Shown: piece after piece, positions 26,841-36,240 of the stretch
How the letters are laid out: each line of letters starts with the position of its first letter
How positions within the stretch are numbered: the stretch's first letter is position 1
Assembly (NCBI GenBank): GCA_020723965.1
Contig: DYHW01000003.1
Location: 158,587-222,586, forward strand
Reading direction: 5' to 3'
DNA from: Melioribacter sp.
Lineage (GTDB): Bacteria > Bacteroidota > Ignavibacteria > Ignavibacteriales > Melioribacteraceae
Length of the DNA: 64,000 nt
Notes under the pieces: generated by a model
What the model saw: only the letters and a program-made list of their open reading frames with translations
Told to the model about the DNA's origin: nothing
The model's database searches: none
Position numbers and translations under genes: made by a program

Positions 26841-28481
26841 CTATTTCCGCCAGCCTTGAACTATGGGAAATCTTCTTCCGTAACCGAATGCTTTTGAAGA
26901 AACGCGAAGGATAGGCGCAGCTTGTTTTCTTTTGAACTCGTTAAGATCTACAAGCCGTAAAACTTTTTTTACAACTTCCGGATCGCCAATCGCATCACTT
27001 ATCTCCCGAACTTCTTTTTGTTCTTCTAGATACATTTTTAGAATACGATCGAGAAGATCATAAGGCGGAAGAGAATCCTGATCTGTTTGGTTCGGACGAA
27101 GTTCAGCAGATGGAATCTTCTCGATTATCTCGTTAGGTATAATTTCTTTTTCACGATTGATAAACTTAACAATCTTATAGATCTGTGTTTTATAAAGATC
27201 GCCAATAACTGCAAGCGCGCCGCACATATCACCGTAAAGCGTTGCGTAACCGGTAGCAATTTCTGATTTATTGCCGGTTGTACACAACAAAAAGCCAAAC
27301 TTATTTGAGAGCGCCATCATATAAATTCCGCGAATACGCGACTGCAAATTCTCTTCGGTTACATCTTCAGGCATTCCTTTGAACGGCTCTTTCAACATTT
27401 CGATCGTTCTATCAACAACAGGTTGAATTGAAATATTATCCGATGAGATGCCAAGATTATGAATCAGTTTCAAAGAATCGTCTATACTACCTTCACTAGA
27501 ATATTTGGACGGCATCATTACAACATGAACATTTTCTGCACCAAGCGCTTTTACGGCAATATAAGAAACAAGAGCCGAATCTATACCACCGCTTAAACCA
27601 ATCAATATTTTTTTGAATCCGGTTTTGTCCGCATAATCTTTAAGTCCAAGCTGCAGAGCTTTTAATATTTCCTCTTCAAAAATAGATTCAACTTTATCAA
27701 TGCTGCTGTAACTCCCTTTTGTATCGTAAATGAAATAATCTTCCTGAAAAATTTTACCGAGCATCTCAAGTTTTCCGGAAGAATTAAAACACATGCTTCC
27801 GCCGTCAAAAATCAGTTCTGTTTGAGCGCCAACACAGCACGCATATATCAGCGGAAGTTTATCATTACGGGCTAGAAGAGAAAGCATTTCGAATTTTTCT
27901 TTCCGCTTGCCGTATGAGAAAGGACTTGCGGAAATGTTTATCAAAATCGTTGCGCCGTTATCAACAAGTTTCTGCACCGGGTCAATTGGGTAACGTCTTT
28001 TTTTCCAATAATCGGCATCATTCCAAATATCTTCGCAAATAGAAATGCCAAGTTTCTCGTTCTTAAAATCATGCACAAAAATATCTTTGGCGGGTTCAAA
28101 ATATCGGACTTCATCAAAAACATCATAATTTGGTATAAGCGATTTGCTCTGGACAAATTGAATTTTGCCGTCATAACAGAGTGCGGCAGAATTATAAACT
28201 CCCGTTCCTACACTATCCTCAAAATCTTCGGTAATAGTTCCAAAGAGCAATCCAGCGCTTTTTGTTTGAGCGGCAATTTCTTCAGCTGCTTTTACCACAG
28301 CTTCGCGAAATTCTTTTTTCTCAACAAGATCAAGCGGCGGGTAACCGGGTAAAAACAATTCCGGGAAAACAATTAGGTCCGCGCCTTCATCAACTGCTTG
28401 TCTGTAACCCGAAAGAATTTTTTGGGAATTCCCCTTCAGACCGCCTATAATAGAATTTGATTGACAAATAGCTATTTTCAT
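26841..28481 (-). CDS. nadE: Glutamine-dependent NAD+ synthetase
   Basis: This 546-residue protein has two domains. The N-terminal glutaminase is nitrilase-like, with FPELFLPGYPPLDLV (catalytic Glu), a Lys-containing segment near SKSLIPNYDVFDE and Cys in LGISICEDIWND. The C-terminal synthetase (about 270-546) has the PP-loop GLSGGIDSALVSY, CTTGNKSE and ATLYGDMCGALAVIGDLYKT. It amidates deamido-NAD with ammonia channelled from glutamine. It is divergent from pspC. Confidence 0.96.
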   Translation of the reverse strand: MKIAICQSNSIIGGLKGNSQKILSGYRQAVDEGADLIVFPELFLPGYPPLDLVEKKEFREAVVKAAEEIAAQTKSAGLLFGTITEDFEDSVGTGVYNSAALCYDGKIQFVQSKSLIPNYDVFDEVRYFEPAKDIFVHDFKNEKLGISICEDIWNDADYWKKRRYPIDPVQKLVDNGATILINISASPFSYGKRKEKFEMLSLLARNDKLPLIYACCVGAQTELIFDGGSMCFNSSGKLEMLGKIFQEDYFIYDTKGSYSSIDKVESIFEEEILKALQLGLKDYADKTGFKKILIGLSGGIDSALVSYIAVKALGAENVHVVMMPSKYSSEGSIDDSLKLIHNLGISSDNISIQPVVDRTIEMLKEPFKGMPEDVTEENLQSRIRGIYMMALSNKFGFLLCTTGNKSEIATGYATLYGDMCGALAVIGDLYKTQIYKIVKFINREKEIIPNEIIEKIPSAELRPNQTDQDSLPPYDLLDRILKMYLEEQKEVREISDAIGDPEVVKKVLRLVDLNEFKRKQAAPILRVSSKAFGYGRRFPIVQGWRK

Positions 28482-28631
28482 TAAGTAAAAAGGATTTTAT
28501 CTTTTCATTAAAGTTAACAAGAAGCATTGTCTTTTCAAATTGAGCAAAATATTTAAATTAGTTCAAAAAAAATATGTAACTCTTTGAATTGAAGTTCGTC
28601 TTAATAATTGAAATTTACAAAAGGTGTTGTT

Positions 28632-29069
28632 ATGAAAGAAAAACTATATCGCTCACGAAGAGTGAGGGTTTTTGGGGGTGTTGCCGGCGGTTTAGCTCAA
28701 TACTTCAACATCGATCCAATTATTGTTCGTGTTCTTTTCGTCGTTATTACAATAATGAATGGAATAGGCATTCTGCTTTATATCATTCTATGGATTGTTG
28801 TTCCGGAAGAGCCGTTTGAAACCGCTTATAAAGTTAAGACTGAGTCATCTGATTCTGCACAAACAGAAGATGCGCAAAAAGAAGCTAATATTTCTCACCA
28901 TAAAATTTCCGGCGATAGAGGAAGAGTTGTCGCTGGTTTTATTCTGATAATTATTGGTCTTTTCTTTTTAGCAGATCGGTTTATTCCAGCTTTCAATTTT
29001 CATGATGTCTTTCCTATTCTGCTTGTGCTGCTTGGTGCATATTTAATTTGGAATTCCATTAAAAAGTGA
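28632..29069 (+). CDS. PspC-domain membrane protein
   Basis: A PspC domain sits at the N-terminus: SRRVRVFGGVAGGLAQYFNI, then DPIIVRVLFVV and a transmembrane helix ending ILWIVVPEEP. A second hydrophobic pair is at the C-terminus (FILIIIGLFFLADR; ILLVLLGAYLIW). The frame is open from 28608, but the ATG at 28632 has an AAGGTG ribosome site and starts at the family position, giving 145 residues. PspC proteins sense or buffer envelope stress. The LiaF-like gene follows at 29081, which supports an envelope-stress pair. Confidence 0.87.
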   Translation: MKEKLYRSRRVRVFGGVAGGLAQYFNIDPIIVRVLFVVITIMNGIGILLYIILWIVVPEEPFETAYKVKTESSDSAQTEDAQKEANISHHKISGDRGRVVAGFILIIIGLFFLADRFIPAFNFHDVFPILLVLLGAYLIWNSIKK

Positions 29070-29080
29070 TGGAGATAAAA

Positions 29081-29980
29081 ATGAAAAGCGGACAAATTTT
29101 TTGGGGATTCTTTTTATTAACCCTTGGCACTTTGATCTTATTAACTAATTATAGCGCTCTTTACTTTTCCTTCGATTTTGTGTGGGATGTATGGCCATTG
29201 ATCTTCATTTTTTGGGGAGCGCATATCATTTTCAGAAATTCTATTGTTAGAGTGATTGTAAATACTCTCTTCGGAATTTTTCTTGCGTTATTGGTCTTTG
29301 GATTCTTCTTCAATACATTTATTAGTTGCGGCTGGAATTCAGATGCTAATGAAAAATTCACACACTATTACAGCGAAGATTATAACAAGAATGTTCAATT
29401 TGCCAATCTCGAGATCAATACAGGCGCCGGCACTTTAAAGATTGAAAAAACCACAGATAAACTGATTGAAGGAAGAACGAGCGGAAGTTTAGCCCAATAC
29501 GATTTCGATGTAAATCAAACAGATAACACTGTATATGCTCAATTCGATTTCCATCAAAAGAATTTCAAACTCTTCAAGGACAAACTTAGAAATAATCTTG
29601 AAATAAGTTTGAATCCGAATCCGGTTTGGAATATTGAATTCAATCTTGGCGCATCGAAAGGAAAATTTGATTTATCTGATTACAAAATAAGAAATGTAAG
29701 ATTGCGCACCGGTGCATCTAGCACAAAAATTAAATTAGGCGATAAATTAGATTCTACCGATGTTGACGTTGAAATGGGAACGGCGTCGTTCACTTTAGAA
29801 ATTCCGCAGAGCAGCGGTTGTATAATTGAAGGCGATATGGTTCTGATGTCCAAAAAATTTGAAGATTTTGTTAAACGTGGCAAAGGACATTATGAAACAG
29901 AGGGTTTTGAAAATGCAAAGAATAAAATTTTTGTTCGGATCGACGGCGGCGTTTCTTCAATAAAAGTGAAAAGATATTAG
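29081..29980 (+). CDS. LiaF-like membrane protein with C-terminal toastrack domain
   Basis: The N-terminal ~90 residues hold four hydrophobic helices of the DUF5668 type (GQIFWGFFLLTLGTLILL; VWPLIFIFWGAHIIF; FGIFLALLVFGFFF). The rest is a beta-helical domain with repeating glycine and charged strands (NLEINTGAGTLKIEKTTDKL; RLRTGASSTKIKLGD; DVEMGTASFTLEIPQ), like LiaF/DUF4097 proteins that respond to cell-envelope damage. The frame is open from a GTG at 29066 overlapping pspC. The ATG at 29081 with GGAG six bases upstream is preferred, giving 299 residues. No kinase or regulator partner is adjacent. Confidence 0.8.
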   Translation: MKSGQIFWGFFLLTLGTLILLTNYSALYFSFDFVWDVWPLIFIFWGAHIIFRNSIVRVIVNTLFGIFLALLVFGFFFNTFISCGWNSDANEKFTHYYSEDYNKNVQFANLEINTGAGTLKIEKTTDKLIEGRTSGSLAQYDFDVNQTDNTVYAQFDFHQKNFKLFKDKLRNNLEISLNPNPVWNIEFNLGASKGKFDLSDYKIRNVRLRTGASSTKIKLGDKLDSTDVDVEMGTASFTLEIPQSSGCIIEGDMVLMSKKFEDFVKRGKGHYETEGFENAKNKIFVRIDGGVSSIKVKRY

Positions 29981-29990
29981 TTTGTTTTGT

Positions 29991-30338
29991 TCATGCTCTT
30001 TTATTTTTAAGAATGAATTTTGGTGGAATCCACAAAAACTTTTTCATATTAACGCATCCATTATCATCAAACCCAATTCCTTCTGCTCGAAGAAGCTCTT
30101 CCATTAAATGGATATCGTCAAAATGAACTTTTCCGGTTAATGCACCGTAACAATTTACAACTCTATGACAAGGCAGGTTACTCTCTTTGGCGCCGTTCAA
30201 TGCCCAGCCAACTGTACGAGCAGATGATTTTATGCCGCATGCTTCTGCAATTGCACCGTAAGTAGTAACCTTCCCTTTCGGAATTTTTGAAACAACTACG
30301 TAAACACGATCGAAAAAATCTGATTTTTTTGTTTTCAT
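29991..30338 (-). CDS. MGMT-like DNA-binding domain protein with PCHR cysteine
   Basis: This 115-residue protein contains only the C-terminal helix-turn-helix and active-site domain of O6-alkylguanine-DNA alkyltransferase: PKGKVTTYGAIAEACG, ARTVGWALNGAK and the site NLPCHRVVN. Short alkyltransferase-like (ATL) proteins usually have Trp or another residue in place of the Cys. Here the acceptor Cys is kept, so it could either transfer alkyl groups itself or flag lesions for excision repair. The Ada-like N-terminal domain is absent. It is convergent with the LiaF-like gene (10 bp). Confidence 0.83.
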   Translation of the reverse strand: MKTKKSDFFDRVYVVVSKIPKGKVTTYGAIAEACGIKSSARTVGWALNGAKESNLPCHRVVNCYGALTGKVHFDDIHLMEELLRAEGIGFDDNGCVNMKKFLWIPPKFILKNKRA

Positions 30339-30442
30339 ATTTCAATCAAATAAAAAGTCATGCTGGGCAAAGCGAAGTATTTACAACTATGATGTGCAAT
30401 AGATTCTTCGTCAAGATTACATCGGGATGAAGAAAGACACGT

Positions 30443-30856
30443 TCACAGACCCATTACTTTTATTATAACCCGCTTTTTCCTTTGCCCGTCAAACTCAGCA
30501 TAATAAACTTGCTGCCAAGGACCGAAATCGAGCTTGCCATCTGTAACCGGAATTATTACTTCATGATGGATTAACAAACTCTTCAAATGTGCATCGCCGT
30601 TATCTTCGCCCGTTCTGTGATGGCGATAATCGGGTTTGAAAGGGGCAAGTTTTTCCAACCACTCATCAATATCTTGAATTAATCCGCTTTCTGCGTCGTT
30701 AACATAAACGCCGGCTGTTATATGCATGGCAGAAACTAGAATCATTCCTTCTTGGATGCCACTTTTCTTCAGCGCCTTTTCAACTTCGCCGGTTATGTTG
30801 ATGTATTCTCTTTTCTTAGTTGTGTTGAACCAGATATATTGGGTGTGAGTTTTCAT
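30443..30856 (-). CDS. yjbQ: YjbQ/UPF0047 family protein
   Basis: This 137-residue protein has the family signature residues: [17 protein letters not shown], then [18 protein letters not shown] and [18 protein letters not shown]. The His/Glu/Asp cluster could bind a metal or phosphate. Homologues show weak thiamine-phosphate synthase activity in vitro; the physiological role is not settled. It lies 23 bp downstream of the cNMP-binding gene, in the same direction. Confidence 0.92.
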   Translation of the reverse strand: MKTHTQYIWFNTTKKREYINITGEVEKALKKSGIQEGMILVSAMHITAGVYVNDAESGLIQDIDEWLEKLAPFKPDYRHHRTGEDNGDAHLKSLLIHHEVIIPVTDGKLDFGPWQQVYYAEFDGQRKKRVIIKVMGL

Positions 30857-30879
30857 ATCATTTAACTAATTGTAATTTA

Positions 30880-31215
30880 TCAATTCCAATGTTCTGAAGT
30901 AACTTTTGCTAACCGTTCTGCAAGCGATTTGATTAGTTTTTTGGAAATATCGGGGTATATTTTAATAATATCATCGAGCTCGCCGGTTACAACTAATAGA
31001 TTAGTATCGGTGAGCGCTTTGATGGTTGCGCTTCTAGGTTTATTCAAGATCAAACTCATTTCTCCAACAATTTCTCCTGGTTTGCTGAACTCGATTATCT
31101 TTTGATTGTTCTTAAATACGCCGATTTTTCCATCGACCAAAATAAAAAGATTTTTTGCGTGTTCACCTTCGGCAGCTATTACTTCTTCGGCTTTAAAAAA
31201 TTTCATTGTTGACAT
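30880..31215 (-). CDS. Single-domain cyclic-nucleotide-binding protein
   Basis: This 111-residue protein is one CNB/CRP-like beta-roll with no DNA-binding or enzymatic partner domain. The phosphate-binding cassette is GEIVGEMSLILNKPRSATIKA, with the Glu and Arg that normally hold the cyclic nucleotide. It starts 13 bp after prfB and ends 23 bp before yjbQ, so it is in the same transcript. It may act as a small signal sensor with a protein partner. The ligand is not certain. Confidence 0.85.
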   Translation of the reverse strand: MSTMKFFKAEEVIAAEGEHAKNLFILVDGKIGVFKNNQKIIEFSKPGEIVGEMSLILNKPRSATIKALTDTNLLVVTGELDDIIKIYPDISKKLIKSLAERLAKVTSEHWN

Positions 31216-31228
31216 TTTTCAACTCACT

Positions 31229-32330
31229 TTAGCTGTGGGAAAACTTCAATAAATATTCTTTAATAAAGCTGTTTATATTTCCGTCCATCACGCCCTGAGT
31301 ATCAGAAGTTTCCCAATTAGTTCTGTGATCTTTGACCATGTTATAAGGATGAAAAACATAAGAACGAATTTGACTTCCCCATTCGATCTTCATTTTATTT
31401 TTTTCGATCTCACTGAGTTCGGCTTGCTGCTTTTCTAATTCTAGTTGATACAATTTTGCTTTCAGAAATTTGAATGCGTTAGTTTTATTTTGAATTTGTG
31501 AACGTTCCGATTGACATGCCGCTGCAATACCTGTTGGAATATGAGTAATTCTAACAGCAGTTTCAACTTTGTTTACGTTCTGTCCCCCTTTTCCGCCGGC
31601 TCTGTATGTATCAATTCTTAAATCTGCAGGATTTATTTCTATCTCAATAGAATCATCAACTTCAGGGATAACAAACACAGATGCAAAAGAAGTATGTCTG
31701 CGTTTATTAGAATCGAAAGGAGAAATACGAACAAGCCGATGCACGCCGTTTTCTGCTTTCAAATATCCGTATGCAAATTCTCCTTCAACCTCAATAGTAG
31801 CGCTTTTAATTCCGGCGCCGTCGCCATCGAGCCAATCGATCAAATTCATTTTATATCCATTCTGTTCGCCCCAGCGTAGGTACATACGCATTAGCATTTG
31901 CGCCCAATCCTGCGCTTCAGTACCGCCAGCACCAGAGTGAATTGTAAGTATGCAGTTTTTATCATCATCTTTTCCTGAAAGCATGCTTTTAAGTTCAAAG
32001 TTGGAATATGCTTTTTCTAATTCGTTGAACTCTTTCTCAATTTCAGAAGCCAAACTTAGATCATTTTCTGCGGCTGTTAGTTCAATAAGTTCTTTTAAAT
32101 GTTTCTGTTGAGTATTTATTTTATTCCAGGCATCAACCCAAATTTGCAACGGCTTAGATTTTTGAAGAAGCGCTTGCGCAGATTTTTGATCAATCCAAAA
32201 GTTTGGTGCTTCAGACAGCTTTCGTATCTCTTCTAATTCTTTTTCTTTTTCAGATAACTTAAAGATAACCTCGTAAATTTTCTATTTTTAGTCCAAACTC
32301 GTTAATCTGTTTTAATTGTTCTTCGAACAT
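31229..32330 (-). CDS. prfB: Peptide chain release factor 2 (programmed +1 frameshift)
   Basis: RF2 reads UAA and UGA. The gene has two frames: ATG at 32330 encodes 23 codons ending LRGYL, then an in-frame TAA. A +1 shift at CTT TAA G resumes at [14 protein letters not shown] and continues to 31229, for about 366 residues, normal for RF2. SPF (in [12 protein letters not shown]) is the RF2 stop-recognition tripeptide, and [13 protein letters not shown] holds the catalytic GGQ. A GGAAG ribosome site precedes the ATG. The cNMP-binding gene follows 13 bp later. Confidence 0.95.
32255..32275 (-). promoter_or_regulatory. Programmed +1 frameshift site in prfB with UAA stop
   Basis: The minus-strand sequence CGAGGTTATCTTTAAG contains a Shine-Dalgarno-like GAGG three bases before the slippery CTT. 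The zero-frame stop TAA is at 32261-32259. Slippage of CUU to UUU puts the ribosome on AAG. The layout matches the classical RF2 site (AGGGGGTATCTTTGAC in E. coli), except that the stop is UAA rather than UGA. Confidence 0.88.
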
Positions 32331-32505
32331 TATTACTTCCTTTCTTTTTTGGTCGTTCTGTTAATCAAATTGTCATTCTAATTCCCCTCTTTCATGGGGA
32401 ACAACTCCTGGGAAAAATCATACAGACATTAGATAACTGCTGCAGAGCGGTAATTTGAGTTCATCCTGCAAAAGTGGAACAACATGGAAATGAGAATCAT
32501 AAATT

Positions 32506-32817
32506 TTATACTTCAATTTCCATTCTTAATAAAGCCGCAGCAAGAGTCTTTCCTTGTGCATCATGTTTCAACGAAACTGTTCCGCCGCCGCCAAGTGTGT
32601 TATGCAACAAAAAATTGAGAGCTCGTATGTTTGGCATTTCAAAACGTTCAACTTTGCCAAAACAAATTCCTTCGAAATGTTTTTTTACACGCTCTGCAGT
32701 TAGATGCTTTTCAATTATCTCATAACCGTTATCGTCATAAGCAATGATGCCTACATTTGCCGCATCGCCTTTATCGCCGCTTCTTCCGTGCGCAATATCT
32801 ATCAATCTAATTTTCAT
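32506..32817 (-). CDS. AtuA-associated small protein (AtuA C-terminal-like domain)
   Basis: This 103-residue protein starts MKIRLIDIAHGRSGDKGDAANVG and has an LGGGGTVSLKHDAQGKT loop. It matches the separate C-terminal domain found beside AtuA/DUF1446 proteins. It follows the large AtuA-like gene with a 1-bp gap, so the two very probably form one protein complex. The biochemical activity is not established for the family. Confidence 0.8.
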   Translation of the reverse strand: MKIRLIDIAHGRSGDKGDAANVGIIAYDDNGYEIIEKHLTAERVKKHFEGICFGKVERFEMPNIRALNFLLHNTLGGGGTVSLKHDAQGKTLAAALLRMEIEV

Positions 32818-32818
32818 T

Positions 32819-34180
32819 TTATAACTCTAAAATTATTACTTCTGGTTTAACTAATTTTTTAGGAATGAGCGCAGGCCAATATGCAACCACTTCGCTTGGT
32901 TTTGGTCTGCCGCCTGCAAATCCAGTTGCTGTTGGAGGACCTGTTAAAATCAAAGGAGCAATTTCTTTCCCAAATTGTTCAATATCATGTGCGCGATGAC
33001 CTCGAACTCCAACTCGTAATACTACTTCATTAATTTCATTTTGTATTTGAGCTAAAGGTCCATGACAAGCGTTGACACCAAGAAATTCAGTACGAATTTC
33101 ATCGAACTTCAAGCCCAAATCTGAAAGTCGAGTACGCAAAATTTCATCTGCTTTTTTCGCTTTTTCGAGCGCATCGGGCCAAGTGTAAGTTAAAGTTCCA
33201 ACGGCAGAGTATCCATCATGATAGGCCATAGAGACTTTATAAGAGTCTGTTGCAGGTCTGCCTTTAATTCCAAATACTCTAACTCTATCTTTACCCTGTT
33301 GTTCTAATCTTATTGTAGTGAAATCAGCAACGCACTCAGGCGTAATATAATTGGAAGGGTCGCCAATTTCGTAAACTAGCTGTTCACTAACAGTTTGAGT
33401 TGTAACAGAACCGCCGGTATTATCATGCTTAGTAATTATTACTTCACCATCGGGGTATGCTTCTGCAATTGGGAATCCGACCCTCGCCAGATCCGGAACC
33501 ATTTTCCAATCACCTAAAAAATTTCCGCCGGTTGCTTGAGCGCCGCATTCAAGAATATGCCCGGCAACAACACCAGAGGCAAGTTTATCCCAATCATCAA
33601 ACGACCAGCCAAATTCAAAAATCATTGGAGCATAAGTTAAAGATGTATCAGTTGTTCTGCCTGTAATTACTATTTGTGCACCTTGTTTTAACCCTTCTAC
33701 AATTGGCTCTGCGCCAAAATATATGTTTGCACTAATCAATCTATCCTGAATATTTTTTGCGCTTTCACCGGTTTCCATATTATTTAATTCAATTCCTCGA
33801 CTCAACAGACCGTCAACATTTAACAGAATATTATCTCCAGTAACAACGGCAATTTTTAATCCATCTATTCCAAGTTTCTTGGCGCATTTTAATATTTCTT
33901 CGCTGCAAGCTAAAGGATTAGCCCCGCCGCCGTTGGTAATAACCTTTATATTCTTTTCCATGATGGAAGGTAAAATTTCTTTCATTATTTGAATAAGGTC
34001 TTTTGCATATCCTGCAGAAGGATTTCGCTTCTTCTGTTTCTGCATAATCGACATTGTTACTTCAGCAAGAAAATCCATCATTAAATAATCGATCGGACCT
34101 TTTGTTACTTGTTGAAGAGGGATAGATTGAAGGTCCCCCCAAAAACCTTGTCCAGATGCAATCCTAATTTTTTCTTTCAA
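32819..34180 (-). CDS. AtuA-like (DUF1446) acyclic terpene utilisation family protein
   Basis: The protein begins with IRIASGQGFWGDL and carries PIDYLMMDFLAEVTMSIM, VITNGGGANPLACSEEI, VITGRTTDTSLTYAPM and ILECGAQATGGNF, all typical of the AtuA N-terminal family. The frame opens at a TTG at 34204. A second TTG at 34180 has GGAG six bases upstream and places the conserved region normally, so it is preferred (453 residues). AtuA was named from terpenoid catabolism in Pseudomonas, but relatives occur widely and the reaction is unknown. Here it is split from its C-terminal domain. Confidence 0.82.
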   Translation of the reverse strand: MKEKIRIASGQGFWGDLQSIPLQQVTKGPIDYLMMDFLAEVTMSIMQKQKKRNPSAGYAKDLIQIMKEILPSIMEKNIKVITNGGGANPLACSEEILKCAKKLGIDGLKIAVVTGDNILLNVDGLLSRGIELNNMETGESAKNIQDRLISANIYFGAEPIVEGLKQGAQIVITGRTTDTSLTYAPMIFEFGWSFDDWDKLASGVVAGHILECGAQATGGNFLGDWKMVPDLARVGFPIAEAYPDGEVIITKHDNTGGSVTTQTVSEQLVYEIGDPSNYITPECVADFTTIRLEQQGKDRVRVFGIKGRPATDSYKVSMAYHDGYSAVGTLTYTWPDALEKAKKADEILRTRLSDLGLKFDEIRTEFLGVNACHGPLAQIQNEINEVVLRVGVRGHRAHDIEQFGKEIAPLILTGPPTATGFAGGRPKPSEVVAYWPALIPKKLVKPEVIILEL

Positions 34181-34560
34181 ATTTTCTCCAATTTTTCTGT
34201 GCAAAGATATGAAAGGTAAGGTTGGAATGAAAATGAGGTGATAGACAACACTTATCTAGAGATAGTTAACAGTATCAGTTTAGTTGAGAATATTTTTACT
34301 CACTACAGATTCTTTTACGAAACTTTTTACAACGCGGGAAACGATAAAATTATATTTAATAAAAATGATTTTTTTATTCCATTAATATTTCATTGGTAAT
34401 AAATAAGTAGTATTCATCAGCTACATATTTATCATTATAACATTATGCTAGTCTAAAAATTCATAAAAAATAATTTTCCACAAAAGTGTTGTTATCATAG
34501 AAAATCAAATTTAACAACTTTATTTGAGTGTGTTCTTTTTATTTAATTGAAGCAGCACAG
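34181..34560. other. Intergenic region, no gene seen
   Basis: This stretch of about 380 bp is very AT-rich, between the AtuA-like start and the end of the first hybrid kinase. No open frame with a plausible start and ribosome site, no tRNA, and no clear terminator or repeat was found. It must contain the promoter for the AtuA pair. Confidence 0.5.
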
Positions 34561-36195
34561 TTATTTTTCTTTTGATTGCATAACTAATTCATTAATTAAC
34601 ATTATTAATTCCTCTTTAACTACTGGTTTTTGCATATATGCGGTAAAACCCAGTTCAAGAAATTTTTGTTTATCTTCTTTCATTGCATAAGCAGTAAGTG
34701 CAACAACCGGCGTGCTTTTATAATTCACTATTTCTCTTATTTGTTGAAATGTTTCGACACCATCTATTCCGGGTCCTAAATTAATATCCATCAAAATCAA
34801 ATCGTACTGCTTTGATTCTGCTTTGGCAATTCCGGTAATTCCATCTTCGGCTTCATCAACAATAAAATCATTTGATAAATATCTATTTAGAATTTTGCAA
34901 TTACCCTCATTGTCTTCTACTAAAAGAACAAAAGGTTTTTCGGATTTCATTTCATTTTGAATTTCAGTAATAGTTTTTTTTCTTATATCTACTTTTATTT
35001 TAATCTCTTTTTCAAAAGGAATAGCTGGAATTTTTATTCCAACAATAGTTCCTTTGCCAATTTCACTTTTTATTCCTATTTGTCCATGAAGAAGTCCAAC
35101 AATTTGTCTGGTTAAATGAAGACCCAGACCCATTCCTTCATATTCACGACATAACCCTTCACTCGCTTGTCTAAATGGTTCAAATATCTTTACAATTCTA
35201 TCGGTCGAAATTCCAATTCCACTATCAGCAATTTTAATTACGGCAAAAGTATGATTTTGATCTGCTTGCATAGAACAAGAAATTGTAATACCTCCTCTTT
35301 TAGTAAATTTAAGTGAGTTATCGAGAAGATTATCTATTGCTTTTTCTAATAAAGAAGGATCTGAATTTACCCACAATTCATCATAATCGAAGATGGTTTT
35401 TATATGTAATTTTTTCTTAACAGCTTTTTTTTCATATTTTGAAAAAATTTTTTTTATAAGTGTCACAATATTGAATCTCTGTGGAGTTACTTCAATTTTC
35501 TTTTTTTCAAGTACTTGCATTGTAAGAATGCTATTTATAGTTGTTTGTAATCTCTGTGCGCCTTCCAGTATATGTCTAGCATATTCTTTATGCTCTATGT
35601 TTTGTTGTTCTTCAATTAAAAATTCAGAAAACCCGAGAATAGAAATTAAAGGTGTTCTCATTTCATGACTTATATTCGAAAGGAAATATGATTTAACTTG
35701 GTTCATCTCATCTGCTTTTTCTAATGCTATGCTCAGTTCCTTTGTACGTGCTTCCACTTTTTGTTCAAGTAGCTGGTTAATAAATTTTAATTGATCAGAT
35801 TTAATTTTTAGTTGGATATGTGTATCTATTCTTGCAAGCAATTCGCGTGAATTAAATGGTTTTAGTACATAATCTTGAGCTCCACAATCAAATCCTTTTA
35901 CAATATTTTCTTCCTCAGTAAAAGCAGTTAAAAAAATTATCGGAATTTCCTTCAGCTTTTCATCTTTTCGCATAATAGTACATGTTTCATACCCGTCTAA
36001 AATTGGCATATCAATATCGAGTAAAACGAGTGAGTAATCATCTGCTTTATGTAAGATCTCGATAGCCTGCTTCCCATTAGTAGCAAAACCAACCGAATAT
36101 TTTGTTTCTTTAAGTATACTGCCAAGAATTTGAATATTTTGTAGGTTGTCATCAACAACCATAATTTTGAATTGTTTTTTGGTTTCATTTAACAT
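34561..36195 (-). CDS. Soluble hybrid histidine kinase (REC-HisKA-HATPase-REC)
   Basis: The 544-residue protein has no membrane segment. It begins with a receiver domain (KIMVVDDNLQNIQ, phospho-Asp in LVLLDIDMPILDG, Lys in YVLKPF). Next come a coiled coil and a HisKA domain (FLSNISHEMRTPLISI, His about residue 177). The ATPase has NLLDNSLKFT, DSGIGIS and GMGLGLHLTR. A second receiver is at the C-terminus (VLLVEDNEGNCK; LILMDINLGPGIDG; YMQKPV). It is probably a phosphorelay hub fed by another kinase, perhaps the large neighbour at 36448. No DNA-binding output is fused. Confidence 0.93.
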   Translation of the reverse strand: MLNETKKQFKIMVVDDNLQNIQILGSILKETKYSVGFATNGKQAIEILHKADDYSLVLLDIDMPILDGYETCTIMRKDEKLKEIPIIFLTAFTEEENIVKGFDCGAQDYVLKPFNSRELLARIDTHIQLKIKSDQLKFINQLLEQKVEARTKELSIALEKADEMNQVKSYFLSNISHEMRTPLISILGFSEFLIEEQQNIEHKEYARHILEGAQRLQTTINSILTMQVLEKKKIEVTPQRFNIVTLIKKIFSKYEKKAVKKKLHIKTIFDYDELWVNSDPSLLEKAIDNLLDNSLKFTKRGGITISCSMQADQNHTFAVIKIADSGIGISTDRIVKIFEPFRQASEGLCREYEGMGLGLHLTRQIVGLLHGQIGIKSEIGKGTIVGIKIPAIPFEKEIKIKVDIRKKTITEIQNEMKSEKPFVLLVEDNEGNCKILNRYLSNDFIVDEAEDGITGIAKAESKQYDLILMDINLGPGIDGVETFQQIREIVNYKSTPVVALTAYAMKEDKQKFLELGFTAYMQKPVVKEELIMLINELVMQSKEK

Positions 36196-36240
36196 CTTTT
36201 CCCTCCTAAAATTCTTTTTAATTTTTTTTGACTTCCTCTC

